Source of the DNA: Macrostomum hystrix
Lineage: Eukaryota > Platyhelminthes > Macrostomidae
DNA: 64,000 nt
Assembly (NCBI GenBank): GCA_950097015.1
Contig: CATNEN010000010.1
Span: forward strand, 822,501 to 886,500
Direction: 5' to 3'
The translations under genes and the position numbers were made by a program. This document shows, one piece after another, positions 1-10,320 of this stretch. The notes under the pieces are model-generated. The model worked only from the letters and a program-made list of their open reading frames with translations, did no database searches and was not told the DNA's origin. Within the stretch, counting starts at the first letter, position 1; the number at the start of each line of letters is the position of its first letter.

Positions 1-574
1 ACCAATTGTGGATGCTGAAGTCATGTGCTCTATGAACGATTCTGGATGCTGAAGTCATGTGCTCTATGACCGATTCTGGATGCTGAAGTCATGTGCTCTA
101 TGACCAATTCTGGATGCTGAAGTCATGTGCTCTATGACCAATTCTGGATGCTGAAGTCATGTGCTCTATGACCAATTGTGGATGCTGAAGTCATGTGCTC
201 TATGAACGATTCTGGATGCTGAAGTCATGTGCTCTATGACCGATTCTGGATGCTGAAGTCATGTGCTCTATGACCAATTCTGGATGCTGAAGTCATGTGC
301 TCTATGACCAATTGTGGATGCTGAAGTCATGTGCTCTATGAACGATTCTGGATGCTGAAGTCATGTGCTCTATGACCGATTCTGGATGCTGAAGTCATGT
401 GCTCTATGACCGATTCTGGATGCTGAAGTCATGTGCTCTATGAACGATTCTGGATGCTGAAGTCATGTGCTCTATGACCGATTCTGGATGCTGAAGTCAT
501 GTGCTCTATGACCGATTCTGGATGCTGAAGTCATGTGCTCTATGAACGATTCTGGATGCTGAAGTCATGTGCTG
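1..574. repeat. 34-bp minisatellite, about 17 copies
   Basis: Head-to-tail units of 34 bp share the core GGATGCTGAAGTCATGTGCT. They vary mainly in the short linker (ACCAATT, AACGATT or ACCGATT) between cores. Linker variants recur in blocks of several units, so the array probably grew by multi-unit duplication. It runs off the left edge of the window. It probably lies in an upstream intron of the PKA-RII gene, because the next exon to the right is an internal one. Confidence 0.95.
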
Positions 575-984
575 CATGAATTATTCGATAAGCTGTCACT
601 GTACACTGCTTGTGTTATTACACAGGCATCCCACGATACATTTGTAGCGGGCGTGACTCCACTGGCCCCTAATCCCAACTTCTACGCAATCTGGGAGCCT
701 CAGGTTGAGGCGCGGATCAGTTCCCTCTAAACAAGGGCCTGCCATGGGGGGTCAGATGTCAGTCTCGGCGCTCGCTAGAGGCCCAGCTTAATCCCTATCG
801 GCTCCGGTTACATGATAAGCCTGAAATGCACAACGCTGATAGCGGCTTTTATAGCTCGTAGAGCCGACAGCGAGAAGATCTTGGCTGGCCAATATTGCAG
901 GCATCTATGAAGGCCTTATCGATGCGGGCGGACACTGACTGGCTTGAGCAATCGGAGGTACTCATGGAGCCTTAATTAGGCTCC
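575..984. other. Unique spacer, no gene recognised
   Basis: About 400 bases of non-repetitive, moderately GC-rich sequence between two tandem arrays. A short open stretch near 680-800 reads RRGSV, which faintly recalls a PKA inhibitor site. It lacks the acidic segment and spacing expected of RII, so I do not call an exon. Confidence 0.4.
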
Positions 985-1680
985 CTCTCTCCCCATCTAT
1001 TCCCTGCTCCCTCTCTCCCTATCTCTTCCCTTCTCTTCCCATCTCTTCCCAACTATTCCTATCTCTTCCTATCTCTTCCCATCTCCATCTCTTCCCATCT
1101 CTTCCTATCTCCATCTCTCCCCATCTCTTCCCATCTCTTCCTATCTCCATCTCTCCCCATCTCTTCCCATCCCCATCTCTTCTATCTCTCCCCATCTCTT
1201 CCTATCTCCATCTCTTCCCATCTCCATCTCTTCTATCTCTTCCCATCTCCATCTCTTCTATCTCTTCCCATCTCCATCTCTTCTATCTCTTCCCATCTCC
1301 ATCTCTTCCCATCTCTTCCTATCCCCATCTCTCCCCATCTCTTCCCATCCCCATCTCTTCTATCTCTCCCCATCTCTTCCATCTCTCCCCATCTCTTCCC
1401 ATCCCTATCTCTTCTATCTCTTCCTATCTCCATCTCTCCCCATCTCTTCCCATCCCCATCTCTTCTATCTCTTCCTATCTCCAACTCTTCCCATCTCTTC
1501 CCATCTCTTCCTATCCCCATCTCTCCCCATCTCTTCCCATCTCCATCTCTTCCATCTCTTCCTATCTCCATCTCTTCTCATCTCCCTGTCTTCGCATCTC
1601 TTCCCATCTCTTCCCATCCCTTCCTTCCCTTCCCATCCCTTCCCCTCTCTTCCCCTCTCTTCCCATCTCCCTCTGTTCCC
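985..1680. repeat. Polypyrimidine tract of CCATCTCTTCC-type units
   Basis: Nearly 700 bases are almost pure C and T on the + strand, built from short variable units such as CCATCTCTTCC and CCATCTCCATCTC. Strand asymmetry this long can form triplex (H-DNA). It ends about 115 bases before the 3' splice site of the first PKA-RII exon in the window, so it is probably intronic. Confidence 0.95.
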
Positions 1681-1794
1681 ACGTACTTGAAAGCGAATTA
1701 ATATTTTTAAGTTACATGAATTGGCAGTGAGGGCTCAGAATCAATAATTGATCTAAGTGATTAACTTTCTTCCCCGCCACAATCGCTTTGGCAG

Positions 1795-4700
1795 CCGTAC
1801 CATCCGAAGACCAAGGAAGACCGGGAGCAGCTGCGCGACTCACTGAAGCGGGTCGCCTTCCTGCAGGAGCTGGACGAGGAGGATCTGCGCAGAGTTGTTG
1901 ACGCCATGTTTGAGCGGCGGGTGCAGCCCAGTGAGTGACAGGTGACTGCGGACCGGTGGGTGGAGTGACAGGTGACTGCGGACCGGTGGGTAGAGTGACA
2001 AGCGACTGCGGACCGGTGGGTAGAGTGACAGGCGACTGCGGACCGGTGGGTTGAGTGACAGGCGACTGCGGACCGGTGGGTAGAGTGACAGGTGACTGCG
2101 GACCGGTGGGTAGAGTGACAGGCGACTGCGGACCGGTGGGTAGAGTGACAGGCGACTGCGGACCGGTGGGTAGAGTGACAGGCGACTGCGGACCGGTGGG
2201 TGGAGTGGCTGGTGACTACGGACCGGTGGGTAGAGTGACAGGTGACTGCGGACCGGTGGGTAGAGTGACAGGCGACTGCGGACCGGTGGGTAGAGTGACA
2301 GGCGACTGCGGACCGGTGGGTTGAGTGACAGGCGACTGCGGACCGGTGGGTTGAGTGACAGGCGACTGCGGACCGGTGGGTTGAGTGACAGGCGACTGCG
2401 GAACGGTGGGTTGAGTGACAGGATAAGAGTGACAGGATTGATGCACTGAGTGCCAAGGTAGAACGAATACGCTCGTAAAGGACAAAAACTGCGAGTGACA
2501 GTCAGGAGTACCAGATGAATCACTAAAAACTGCCGAGTGACAGTCAGGAGTACCAGATGAATCACTAAAAACTGCCGAGTGACAGTCAGGAGTACCAGAT
2601 GAATCACTAGAAACTGCCGAATGACAGTCAGGCATGCCAGATTTGGTGGAGGCAATTTGGAACTGAAAAAGATAGGAAAAGTGGGGAAAATAGATGGATG
2701 TTGAAAGAAGCAAGGGACCGGGTATGGAGAGGGCGGCGAGGGCATTGATTTCCAGATTAGGCAACTCGCGCCGCGGCTCAGGCGGAGTGGGGTTGGTGTC
2801 AGGTCGCGGCGCGGCGGATTCCTGAGAGAAAAAACCACTACGGCGAGTGAAATCGCTGGGAAATCTCAGAGAAATCGATGCCGGAAACACGGGACGGAGG
2901 GCGCAGTGGCGGAGGAAAGGCGGGCCGAATAAAAGAAGAAATCAAGAGCCGATGATGAGTGCGGGTTCCGCATTAGGCGGACAGGCAAAAGGGCAAAGGG
3001 GGGTCACCTAGGGGACTGCCCCACCCCGAAATCCCCGGCTCCTCCCTCGGGGGGGGGGTGAGGCGCCAAATACTATTTTAGGGGAAAATCAAATTCCCGA
3101 ATGGTCTTCCTCGAAATCCCTTTGGGCGGTAAAAGTCTCTGCCCGCCATCCCTATGAAGACATGGACAGCCTTGAATCTCCCGAGAAATAATTGGCTGCT
3201 TCCCTTTTTATTTAATCCTATAGTTAGCGAACCGTTTTACAGTTCTATGCCCGAGTGTAAGCCCGTGGCACGAGATGACTGCATGAAATGGAAAAACATG
3301 AAAACATTGCTGCACTAAATCCAACCTGAAGCCTCACTAAATCCAACCTGAAACCACACTATATTCATCCTGAAACCTAACTTAATCCAACCTGAAGCCT
3401 CACTAAATTCATCCTGAAACCTCACTAAATTCAACCTGAAGCCTCACTAAATTCAACCTGAAACCACACTATATTCATCTTGAAACCTCACTTAATCCAA
3501 CCTGAAGCCTCACTAAATCCAACCTGAAGCCTCACTAAATTCATCCTGAAACCTCACTAAATTCAACCTGAAGCCTCACTAAATTCAACCTGAAACCACA
3601 CTATATTCATCTTGAAACCTCACTTAATCCAACCTGAAGCCTCACTAAATTCAACCTGAAGCCTCACTAAATTCATCCTGAAACCTCAATAAAACCAACC
3701 TGAAGCCTCACAAAATCCAACCTGAAGCCCCACTAAATCCAACCTGAAGCCTCACTAAATTTGACCTGAAGCCTCACTAAATTCATTCTGAAACCTCACT
3801 AAATCCAACCTGAAGCCTCACTAAATCCAACCTGAAACCTCACTAAATCCAACCTGAAGCCTCACTAAATTCAACCTGAAACCTCACTAAATTCATTCTG
3901 AAACCTCACTAAATCCAACCTGAAGCCTCACTAAATCCAAACTGAAGCCCAAACATATCCAACCTGAAGCCCCACCAAATCCAACCTGAAGGCCCACCAA
4001 ATCCAACCTGAAGCCCCACCAAATCCATCATGAAGCCTACCTGAATTCAACCCGAAGCATCGCTAAATCCTGAAGCCACCACAAATCCGATCCCCCCAGA
4101 CGAGATGGTGATTCGCCAAGGAGAGGACGGCGACAATTTCTACGTGATCCGCAGCGGCTGCTACCAGGTGATTATCGAGGCCACCCAGGCTGACGGCGAG
4201 GTGCGCATCGTTCACCAGTTCCGCGACAGCGGCAGCTTCGGCGAGCTGGCGCTGCTGCACAATCAGCCCCGGTCGGCCACCGTGAAGGCCATCTCGCCCG
4301 GCGCACTGTGGGCCATGGATCGGCGCGCGTTTCGCGCCATCGTCCTTCCGGCCGACCAGCGGAGGAGGCGAGAGTTCGCCGAGCTTCTGGAGGGCGCGCC
4401 GTCGCTGGCCGGCCTCACCGACGAGGAGATGCGGCTGGCCGCAGAGGCGCTGCGACCGCGCACCTTCGCGCACCTGCAGGTGACCGGAGTTCAGGGATTT
4501 GGGGATTAAAGAGTTGAATTAAGGGATTTAGGATTTAGGTTAAGGGATTTAGGATTTTGATTACGGGATACAGGATTTGGAGTAAGGTATAAATTAGGGC
4601 AGGAGTGGGGCATTAGGAACCAAATGAAGGGATTTAGCATCAGGTACAAGGGAATCAGGACTACGCCTCCGGCACCTCCAGGTGATAATAGCGGAGGGCG

Positions 4701-4960
4701 AGGAGCCGGACGGCATGCACTTCGTGCTGGATGGCGAGGCTGTGGTGACCCGGTCCGGGCGCGAGGTCGCCCGAGTCTCCCGCGGCGGCTACTTCGGCGA
4801 GGCCGCCCTGCTGGAGGGCCGCCGACGCACGGCGACTGTCGTGGCATCGGCCGCATCGCCCACTGACCGGGTGCGCACCGCCTTCCTGCCCAGGGAGTCC
4901 TTCGGCCTGCTGGCCTCGTGCCACAGCCTGCTGCGCCGTTCCATGGCCGGCTACGTCTAA
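1795..4960 (+). CDS. PRKAR2: cAMP-dependent protein kinase type II regulatory subunit, last three exons
   Basis: Exons are 1795-1930, 4100-4479 and 4682-4960 (stop TAA). All junctions are GT-AG and phases agree (1, then 0). The joined protein is 264 residues. It starts with YHPKT and DAMFERRVQP, the stretch before the first cyclic-nucleotide domain of RII rather than RI. CNB-A follows, with QGEDGDNFYVI and phosphate-binding cassette GSFGELALLHNQPRSATV. CNB-B has GEEPDGMHFVLDGEA and cassette GGYFGEAALLEGRRRTATV. The Glu and Arg that bind cAMP are present in both cassettes. The subunit holds the PKA catalytic subunit inactive until cAMP binds. The N-terminal docking domain and inhibitor site must lie left of the window. 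The C-terminus is somewhat shorter than in vertebrate RII. Both introns carry tandem repeats. Confidence 0.93.
1931..2430 (+). repeat. 30-bp minisatellite starting at a 5' splice site
   Basis: About 16 units of 30 bp contain GACTGCGGACCGGTGGG plus a variable GAGTGACAGG segment. The first unit begins exactly at the GTGAGT donor of the PKA-RII exon ending at 1930; later units carry TGGAGT or TAGAGT at that place. The period is kept with almost no length change, so the + strand stays open in one frame for about 90 codons. I treat those open frames as artefacts. Confidence 0.95.
2431..3305. other. PKA-RII intron between two arrays
   Basis: Contains about three copies of a 42-bp unit (GACAGTCAGGAGTACCAGAT core) at roughly 2493-2630, then a GC-rich unique segment at 2750-3060 with a G-run of nine. 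No splice-bounded exon is evident. Confidence 0.6.
3306..4075. repeat. 22-bp minisatellite in PKA-RII intron
   Basis: About 35 degenerate units of CACTAAATYCAACCTGAAGC type fill the 3' part of the 1931-4099 intron. The last units (CACCAAATCC) degrade into the polypyrimidine run and CAG of the splice acceptor at 4098-4099. Confidence 0.95.
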
Positions 4961-5043
4961 CGCTGGGCGCTGCTCCCCACCCATCCATACCCATCCCAAC
5001 TCATCTCCATCTCCCCACCCACCCTATCTCCCTCTCCCCACCC

Positions 5044-5093
5044 CCGGGCGCGAGGTAGCCCGAGTCTCCCGCGGCGGCTACTTCGGCGAGGCC
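5044..5093 (+). repeat. 50-bp copy of a PKA-RII exon segment in its own 3' UTR
   Basis: Matches 4755-4804, the part of the last exon that encodes the front of the CNB-B phosphate-binding cassette, with a single mismatch (C to A at 5056 in GAGGTAGCC). It sits inside C/T-rich repeats 80 bases after the stop codon. This is a local duplication or an assembly artefact, not a second gene. Confidence 0.9.
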
Positions 5094-5260
5094 ATCTCCC
5101 TCTCCCTCTCCCCCACCCATCTCCCTCTCCCCCACCCTATCTATCTCTCCCCTCACCCCATCTCCCTCTCCCCACCCACCCTCTTCCCTCCTCCCAACCC
5201 CCACTCTCAATATAGGGCTGTGTGGGTGTAGCAGGATTAGCAGGATTGCAAAACTCATTC

Positions 5261-7345
5261 ATCTGTTGGTTGCCATGGCAACGAAGAAAGACACTTTTCA
5301 CTGACTAAAGTTCACCCACAATGTCCTCTAATTGCACATTCGCAGGCGGAATTATTTTCAACGTAGCGAATTAGATTGGCCGGTCGGGCGACCAGAGTTA
5401 AACTAGTCTAAAGTCCAAGTCATTGCCGTGATAGTCTTGTCGTTATTCTTTTTTTTAGAAAATTAGAAAGTCCGCCGAGGTCAGAGAAAATTACCTTTGA
5501 GTCGGAGACTCAATAGAGACTCACTAAATTAGGCTGCTTGAGCAGACTCACACTAGAGGAATGGCCTTTTTAATTTAAATTCTTCGACTTGAAGACAACC
5601 CAGCCAGACTTGCACCCCAACAAGTGGCTTGCATCCCAGTCAGCTGTGGGGATAACCAGCACTGTGCTCCACTGCATTGTAGAAATATACAGATTTGTAG
5701 CTGCCCGTTTCCAAGGCGATAATCCAGTAGTTCAGATCGCATATACTCAGAGATCTAACCGATGCGTTTGCAATTTTCACATTTGCTTTCCTGAATTCGA
5801 ACCAGTTACCTTGAATTACGAGTACCAACAAAGGCTTGCGGTGGGTATATGAGAACAAAGGCCTTTGATATATTTAAATATTATGAAAGGACGCGTTTAA
5901 TTACACCCCTAAGTAGCAAAGCGGCATCAAAGGAACACAGCAATAAATCTCAGCTGGGTGAAATTTTCATTTCCGCAATTTCTCAAAGGCGTCCTTTGTG
6001 AGCAGCCGCTAGCAGTGGCTGGGCAGGCCGGCCTGCTAAAGTACATGCCCATCAATGAGCTGCTGGGCACAGCCTGTTGCGCTCCAGTGCCCGCCTACCT
6101 GAGCACACCTGAGCACATACAATCTGTCCCAGCTTCATCAGTGCCGCTTGGCCAGCAACTGAAGCAGCTGCCTCAAGCAGTCTGGGCTGGCAACGGCTGC
6201 CTTCTTCACGCCAGCACAGGGAGCCAGCCGTGCACGATTTCTCCCAGATTAGAAGAAGTGACAGAGATGGATGTGATTAAAACTGAGAGCCCGCCCCGTG
6301 GAGCCGCCGCGCTGAGTTCGCACCCGCGGGAAAGTCTCACGCCAGCTGCGTCACGCAAACTGGCCCCACACTTTGAGTGAGCCGCCACCGCTGCTGCTGC
6401 TGTTGCTGGTGATAACGGGATTATGAATTTTTCAGCTTGTTGAGTAAGTCCTTAGGGAATCGAACCCGGGCCTCCGTCCCTCCGTCACACTCGGGACTAA
6501 ACATGGGAAGTAGTGAAAGACTTAAAAAGCTCTGTCCGGCCCGGCTCAACCCCGCAACTCGACTTGATCGAGCAGTCCATTAGCAGCTGCGAGCGGCGGG
6601 CAGGGCGGCCCCATTTTAAAATCCAATCCAAGAGGATTTTTTCAGGAAAGAGAGAAGCAAAAGTGCACAAGTGCAAGCGAATTAGTGCAGTCTGTTTGAT
6701 GGTGGGCGAGGCAACAGCGTCTGCTATTCTTCAGCTCCCGGCGAGGGCTGGCGGTGCGGGCAGCGCTCTGAGATCATCGGACAGGGAAACGGAATTCGTC
6801 AGTGTGAGCCGGACTGAAGAGGACAGATCTGCTCTGGACCAGATGGCTTTCAGCACATTTCACAATGTACCAGACACTCGGGATAGTTAAGTGCGCAATG
6901 GCTCGGTAGTTGAACAAGGGGAATATCTTCCCTGCGGCCAAATACATGTTCATTTGAAGTTTTATCCTTCGGCTAGCCGAAATTCCTATTTGGGAGAACT
7001 CTAGCGAGCGGGGGAGTGGGGGATTATAGGGATGCGCGGAATTTCTATTTTTGGCCAAGTGCGAAAATAGGAGAAAATGAGGAATGCATTGAGCGACTAG
7101 AATTGGGAGAATCGAAAGCGGAAAATGGAGACTTGGGAATATTATCCCACTGACTCAGTTGTTCGTGTGCTTGAGCGAAATGATTCATTCATGATTCTGC
7201 GAAAGGAGTTTCCGTATTACCGGCCCGAAGACTGACTGCATCAGGGGACGCGTGCGCAAACTAAATTGGAGCTAGATGGCCCATGCACCTTATGGGTTTG
7301 GAACAGAATGCACTGTTGAGGCTGAGCACTGGGCATGGAGTGCTT
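5261..7345. other. Intergenic, no supported gene
   Basis: Mixed-composition sequence downstream of PKA-RII. The stretch 5958-6380 is open for 140 codons on the + strand and is moderately GC-rich, but has no recognisable domain and no convincing splice context. A GGAATCGAACCCGGG segment near 6459 looks like a reversed tRNA T-arm without the rest of a tRNA. Confidence 0.4.
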
Positions 7346-7521
7346 AAAATGTGACAACGGAACTCCATTGTAAAAAGTGAAACTAGACCAATTCGCAGTT
7401 CAGAGCTGTCTGTGGGAGCCAGACTCAAGCTTTCAAAACTCATTCGTCCGCCTGTACGCGCCAGAGGTGACCGCCTCCACCGCTCCGTTGGTTGAAGCCT
7501 CCTCCGCTGTCGCCTCCATCG
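7346..7521 (-). repeat. Copy of the 3' end of the gene at 10232-12149
   Basis: This 176-bp block equals 10145-10320 apart from about one mismatch. In the second copy it holds the last codons and start of the 3' UTR of a minus-strand gene. Here the homology stops abruptly at 7521, so it is a truncated duplicate. It directly precedes a 32-bp minisatellite. Confidence 0.92.
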
Positions 7522-7625
7522 AAACCTCAGAATAGTACGGCGTAATTTAGTGCTGCATGGAGTGCTCAGAATGTACCAAGTTGTTTCTGTACTAGTTGAG
7601 TGCAGAGCTACCAACAAATGGTTGT

Positions 7626-8135
7626 TGAGTGTACCAAGCGAAATCGGTACTGTAGAGCGAGTGTACCAAGTGAAATCAGTACTGGAGAGCGAGTGTACCA
7701 AGCGAAATCGGTACTGTAGAGCGAGTGTACCAAGTGAAATCAGTACTGGAGAGCGAGTGTACCAAGCGAAATCAGTACTGGAGAGCGAGTGTACCAAGCG
7801 AAATCAGTACTGGAGAGCGAGTGTACCAAGCGAAATCAGTACTGGAGAGCGAGTGTACCAAGCGAAATCAGTACTGGAGAGCGAGTGTACCAAGTGAAAT
7901 CAGTACTGGAGAGCGAGTGTACCAAGCGAAATCAGTACTGGAGAGCGAGTGTACCAAGCGAAATCAGTACTGGAGAGCGAGTGTACCAAGCGAAATCAGT
8001 ACTGGAGAGCGAGTGTACCAAGTGAAATCAGTACTGGAGAGCGAGTGTACCAAGCGAAATCAGTACTGGAGAGCGAGTGTACCAAGTGAAATCAGTACTG
8101 GAGAGCGAGTGTACCAAGCGAAATCAGTACTGGAA
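7626..8135. repeat. 32-bp minisatellite, about 16 copies
   Basis: Regular units with core GTGTACCAAGCGAAATCAGT and spacer ACTGGAGAGCGA. Variants (AAGTG for AAGCG, TCGGTACTG for TCAGTACTG) alternate in the first units and homogenise later. Each unit contains GTAC twice. The long + strand open frames are periodicity artefacts. Confidence 0.95.
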
Positions 8136-8703
8136 CTGAAGTTGATAAAGCAAAATGTCTACACAATGCTTCAAAGTCGCGTAATTTTTCCGGCCAACAC
8201 GATGATATCCACCGTGAGAAATGGCCTTCCTAATTAGGAAAAAAGTCGAAAAACTTGGAAGCGACCGTGAAGCCTTGGAAATCCACTTAGCAATAATCCG
8301 GCGAGTTAATCTGGCCCAGCAAGTGCCGAGCAAACAAGGCTAGGCGGATTTTGTGTTTCGCTGTGCCGCGCTGGACTTGGTGTGTCTCAACAGCTCAGCC
8401 AGCTGCCATGGCCAAGTCTTCAGTTGCGACAGAGCTGCGTGACGAATTCATTCTGAGATTAATAATACCAAGCTCGGATATTGGCTGCGGTAAAAGCGGC
8501 CTCACTGCACAAGCGATGCACCATTACGAAAATAAAGGCCGGAATGGAGGTGAGAATATTGGACTGGACAGATGCCACAGGGTGTGCGCTCATCAGAGAT
8601 AAGAATGCAATATTCAGATGGACATGGATCAGGAAAGTCTTAATAAGGCGGGATTGGCAGAATATGAAAATACTAAAAACTTAACTCTATAATTAATTGT
8701 TAA
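8136..8703. other. Spacer between two minisatellites
   Basis: Unique sequence. Short open frames on both strands have no recognisable domain and no clear splice sites. I see no supported gene. Confidence 0.4.
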
Positions 8704-9017
8704 GATCGACTAGCAATCCATTCTGCTCCTTCACCCATGTGATAGACTAGCAATCCATTCTGCTCCTTCATCCATGTGATAGACTAGCAATCCATTCTAT
8801 TCCTTCATCCATGGGATAGACTAGCAATCCATTTAATTCCTTCATCCATGGGATAGACTAGCAATCCATTTAATTCCTTCATCCATGGGATAGACTAGCA
8901 ATCCATTTAATTCCTTCATCCATGGGATAGACTAGCAATCCATTTAATTCCTTCAACCATGGGATAGACTAGCAATCCATTTAATTCCTTCATCCATGGG
9001 ATAGACTAGCAATCCAT
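8704..9017. repeat. 37-bp minisatellite, about 8.5 copies
   Basis: Units contain GATAGACTAGCAATCCATT followed by TAATTCCTTCATCCATGG. The first three units carry CTGCTCC or CTATTCC, and later units are nearly identical, so the array has expanded from its right part. Confidence 0.95.
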
Positions 9018-9346
9018 TAATTTTCCAAGATTCTTTGGATAGTAAAAATTAGTCAAGTTGAAGCCGACAGCAGGTGGTTTCGATGTGCGAATATTTGCCA
9101 TATAAACTACCGCCAGTAAGACGTGTTGTACATAGTTTTTCAAAGCATTGTTAAAGCTATGTAATTCAGCAGCAGTGAACAGATAACATGTGACCTGTAA
9201 GTGACCTTCACGCGTACCCTAGGGTACGTACGCCCGTACTTAAAGTAAAAATAAAACGAATATAAAAATAGTTTGCACCTCAAAGCAACAAATGCGGCTA
9301 ATTTGGTATTGGTACAGTTACGGCTTGCAGTAGTATGCGATAGGAA

Positions 9347-9396
9347 ATAAATAAATAAATAAACAAATAAATAAATAAATAAATAAATAAATAAAT
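9347..9396. repeat. (AAAT)n microsatellite
   Basis: About 12 tandem AAAT units with one AAAC interruption. Confidence 0.95.
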
Positions 9397-10144
9397 ACAG
9401 GCATTGCAGAGACCGCCCCAGAACTCTGCCTGAGGCCCGTGAGTCAAGCAAATCAGCAGGACTCAGCTGAAAAAATAGCAGAGAACTGCGGCACAGACCG
9501 GAACTGATTGGTTCTAAAGAGAGGATAATCAATAAGTCCATTCATTGCACTGAGACTTCTGTGGCATTGAAATTAAAAATAAACACAAAATATGGCTACA
9601 AAAGCTATGAGAAATTAATTTATACCTTAAAAAAATGCAGAATGAGCCAATGGGAAGTGAATTGGTTGACATATTTTATCCCAACTGTCACAGCCAGAGG
9701 CTGGGCTGTTTGGGAAATAAAACGAAGCTCAACATTCGATTGAAGAGAATTCGACCTTCAATGTTACCTGACACTTGATTTCTATGAAAAATTTTGATTG
9801 CCGCAACTTAATGTAATCCGAAACGGGATATTCTATTTGAAATGCGGATGCTCGGTTAGAAGTTGGGATATGTGATTTTTAATTGGGATATTTGATTCAA
9901 AAAGGGGATATTTGATGAGAAGTGAGGATAATTAATGGGAAATGGGAAGGGGGATATTTTATTGGGAATATGTGATTTGGACGTCTCATATGGCACAAGG
10001 CATATAATATCCCATATATCTCCCAAGTCTCCCAATAGGGATCTTACTAGGCGACCCAAAAGCCTCCGAATGGGTTGATCAGAGATTAAAGATCTCCAAA
10101 ATGGGGACAATAGATTCAAATCCCACAATGGGATAACGGCTTTG
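9397..10144. other. Spacer with short GGGATATTTGAT-like repeats
   Basis: Around 9825-9980 a loose series of GGGATATNTGATT-type segments recurs, probably a decayed minisatellite. No gene is supported. It lies just 3' of the minus-strand gene ending at 10232. Confidence 0.4.
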
Positions 10145-10320
10145 AAAATGTGAGAACGGAACTCCATTGTAAAAAGTGAAACTAGACCAATTCGCAGTTC
10201 AGAGCTGTCTGTGGGAGCCAGACTCAAGCTTTCAAAACTCATTCGTCCGCCTGTACGCGCCAGAGGTGACCGCCTCCACCGCTCCGTTGGTTGAAGCCTC
10301 CTCCGCTGTCGCCTCCATCG
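10145..10320 (-). repeat. Second copy of the 176-bp duplicated block
   Basis: Counterpart of 7346-7521. It covers the last 29 codons, the stop codon and the first part of the 3' UTR of the minus-strand gene, which makes this copy the likely source. Confidence 0.92.

Noticed and set aside
1-574. CRISPR-like array of 34-bp units
   Set aside because: Units are head-to-tail without unique spacers and the DNA is clearly eukaryotic.
680-800. RLRRGSVPSK in an open + strand stretch, possible RII inhibitor-site exon
   Set aside because: No acidic stretch after the site, no convincing splice sites, and the expected spacing to HPKT is absent.
1233-1571. 112-codon minus-strand open frame rich in RDGDGKRWGEM
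   Set aside because: Pure consequence of the short-period polypyrimidine repeat; no start context or domain.
1761-2890. Long minus-strand open frames (HSTHRSAVAC, SLNPPVRSRL and similar repeats)
   Set aside because: The 30-bp period is a multiple of three, so all frames stay open; they overlap the true PKA-RII exon on the other strand.
5958-6380. 140-codon + strand frame containing VIKTESPP
   Set aside because: No domain, no clear splice or promoter context, composition intermediate; not enough to call a gene.
6440-6510. tRNA-like GGAATCGAACCCGGG (reverse T-arm)
   Set aside because: No matching acceptor, D or anticodon arms can be folded.
7550-8237. 170-codon + strand frame of YQVKSVLESECTKRN repeats
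   Set aside because: Generated by the 32-bp minisatellite; all three frames open because 3 x 32 bp cycles through without stops.
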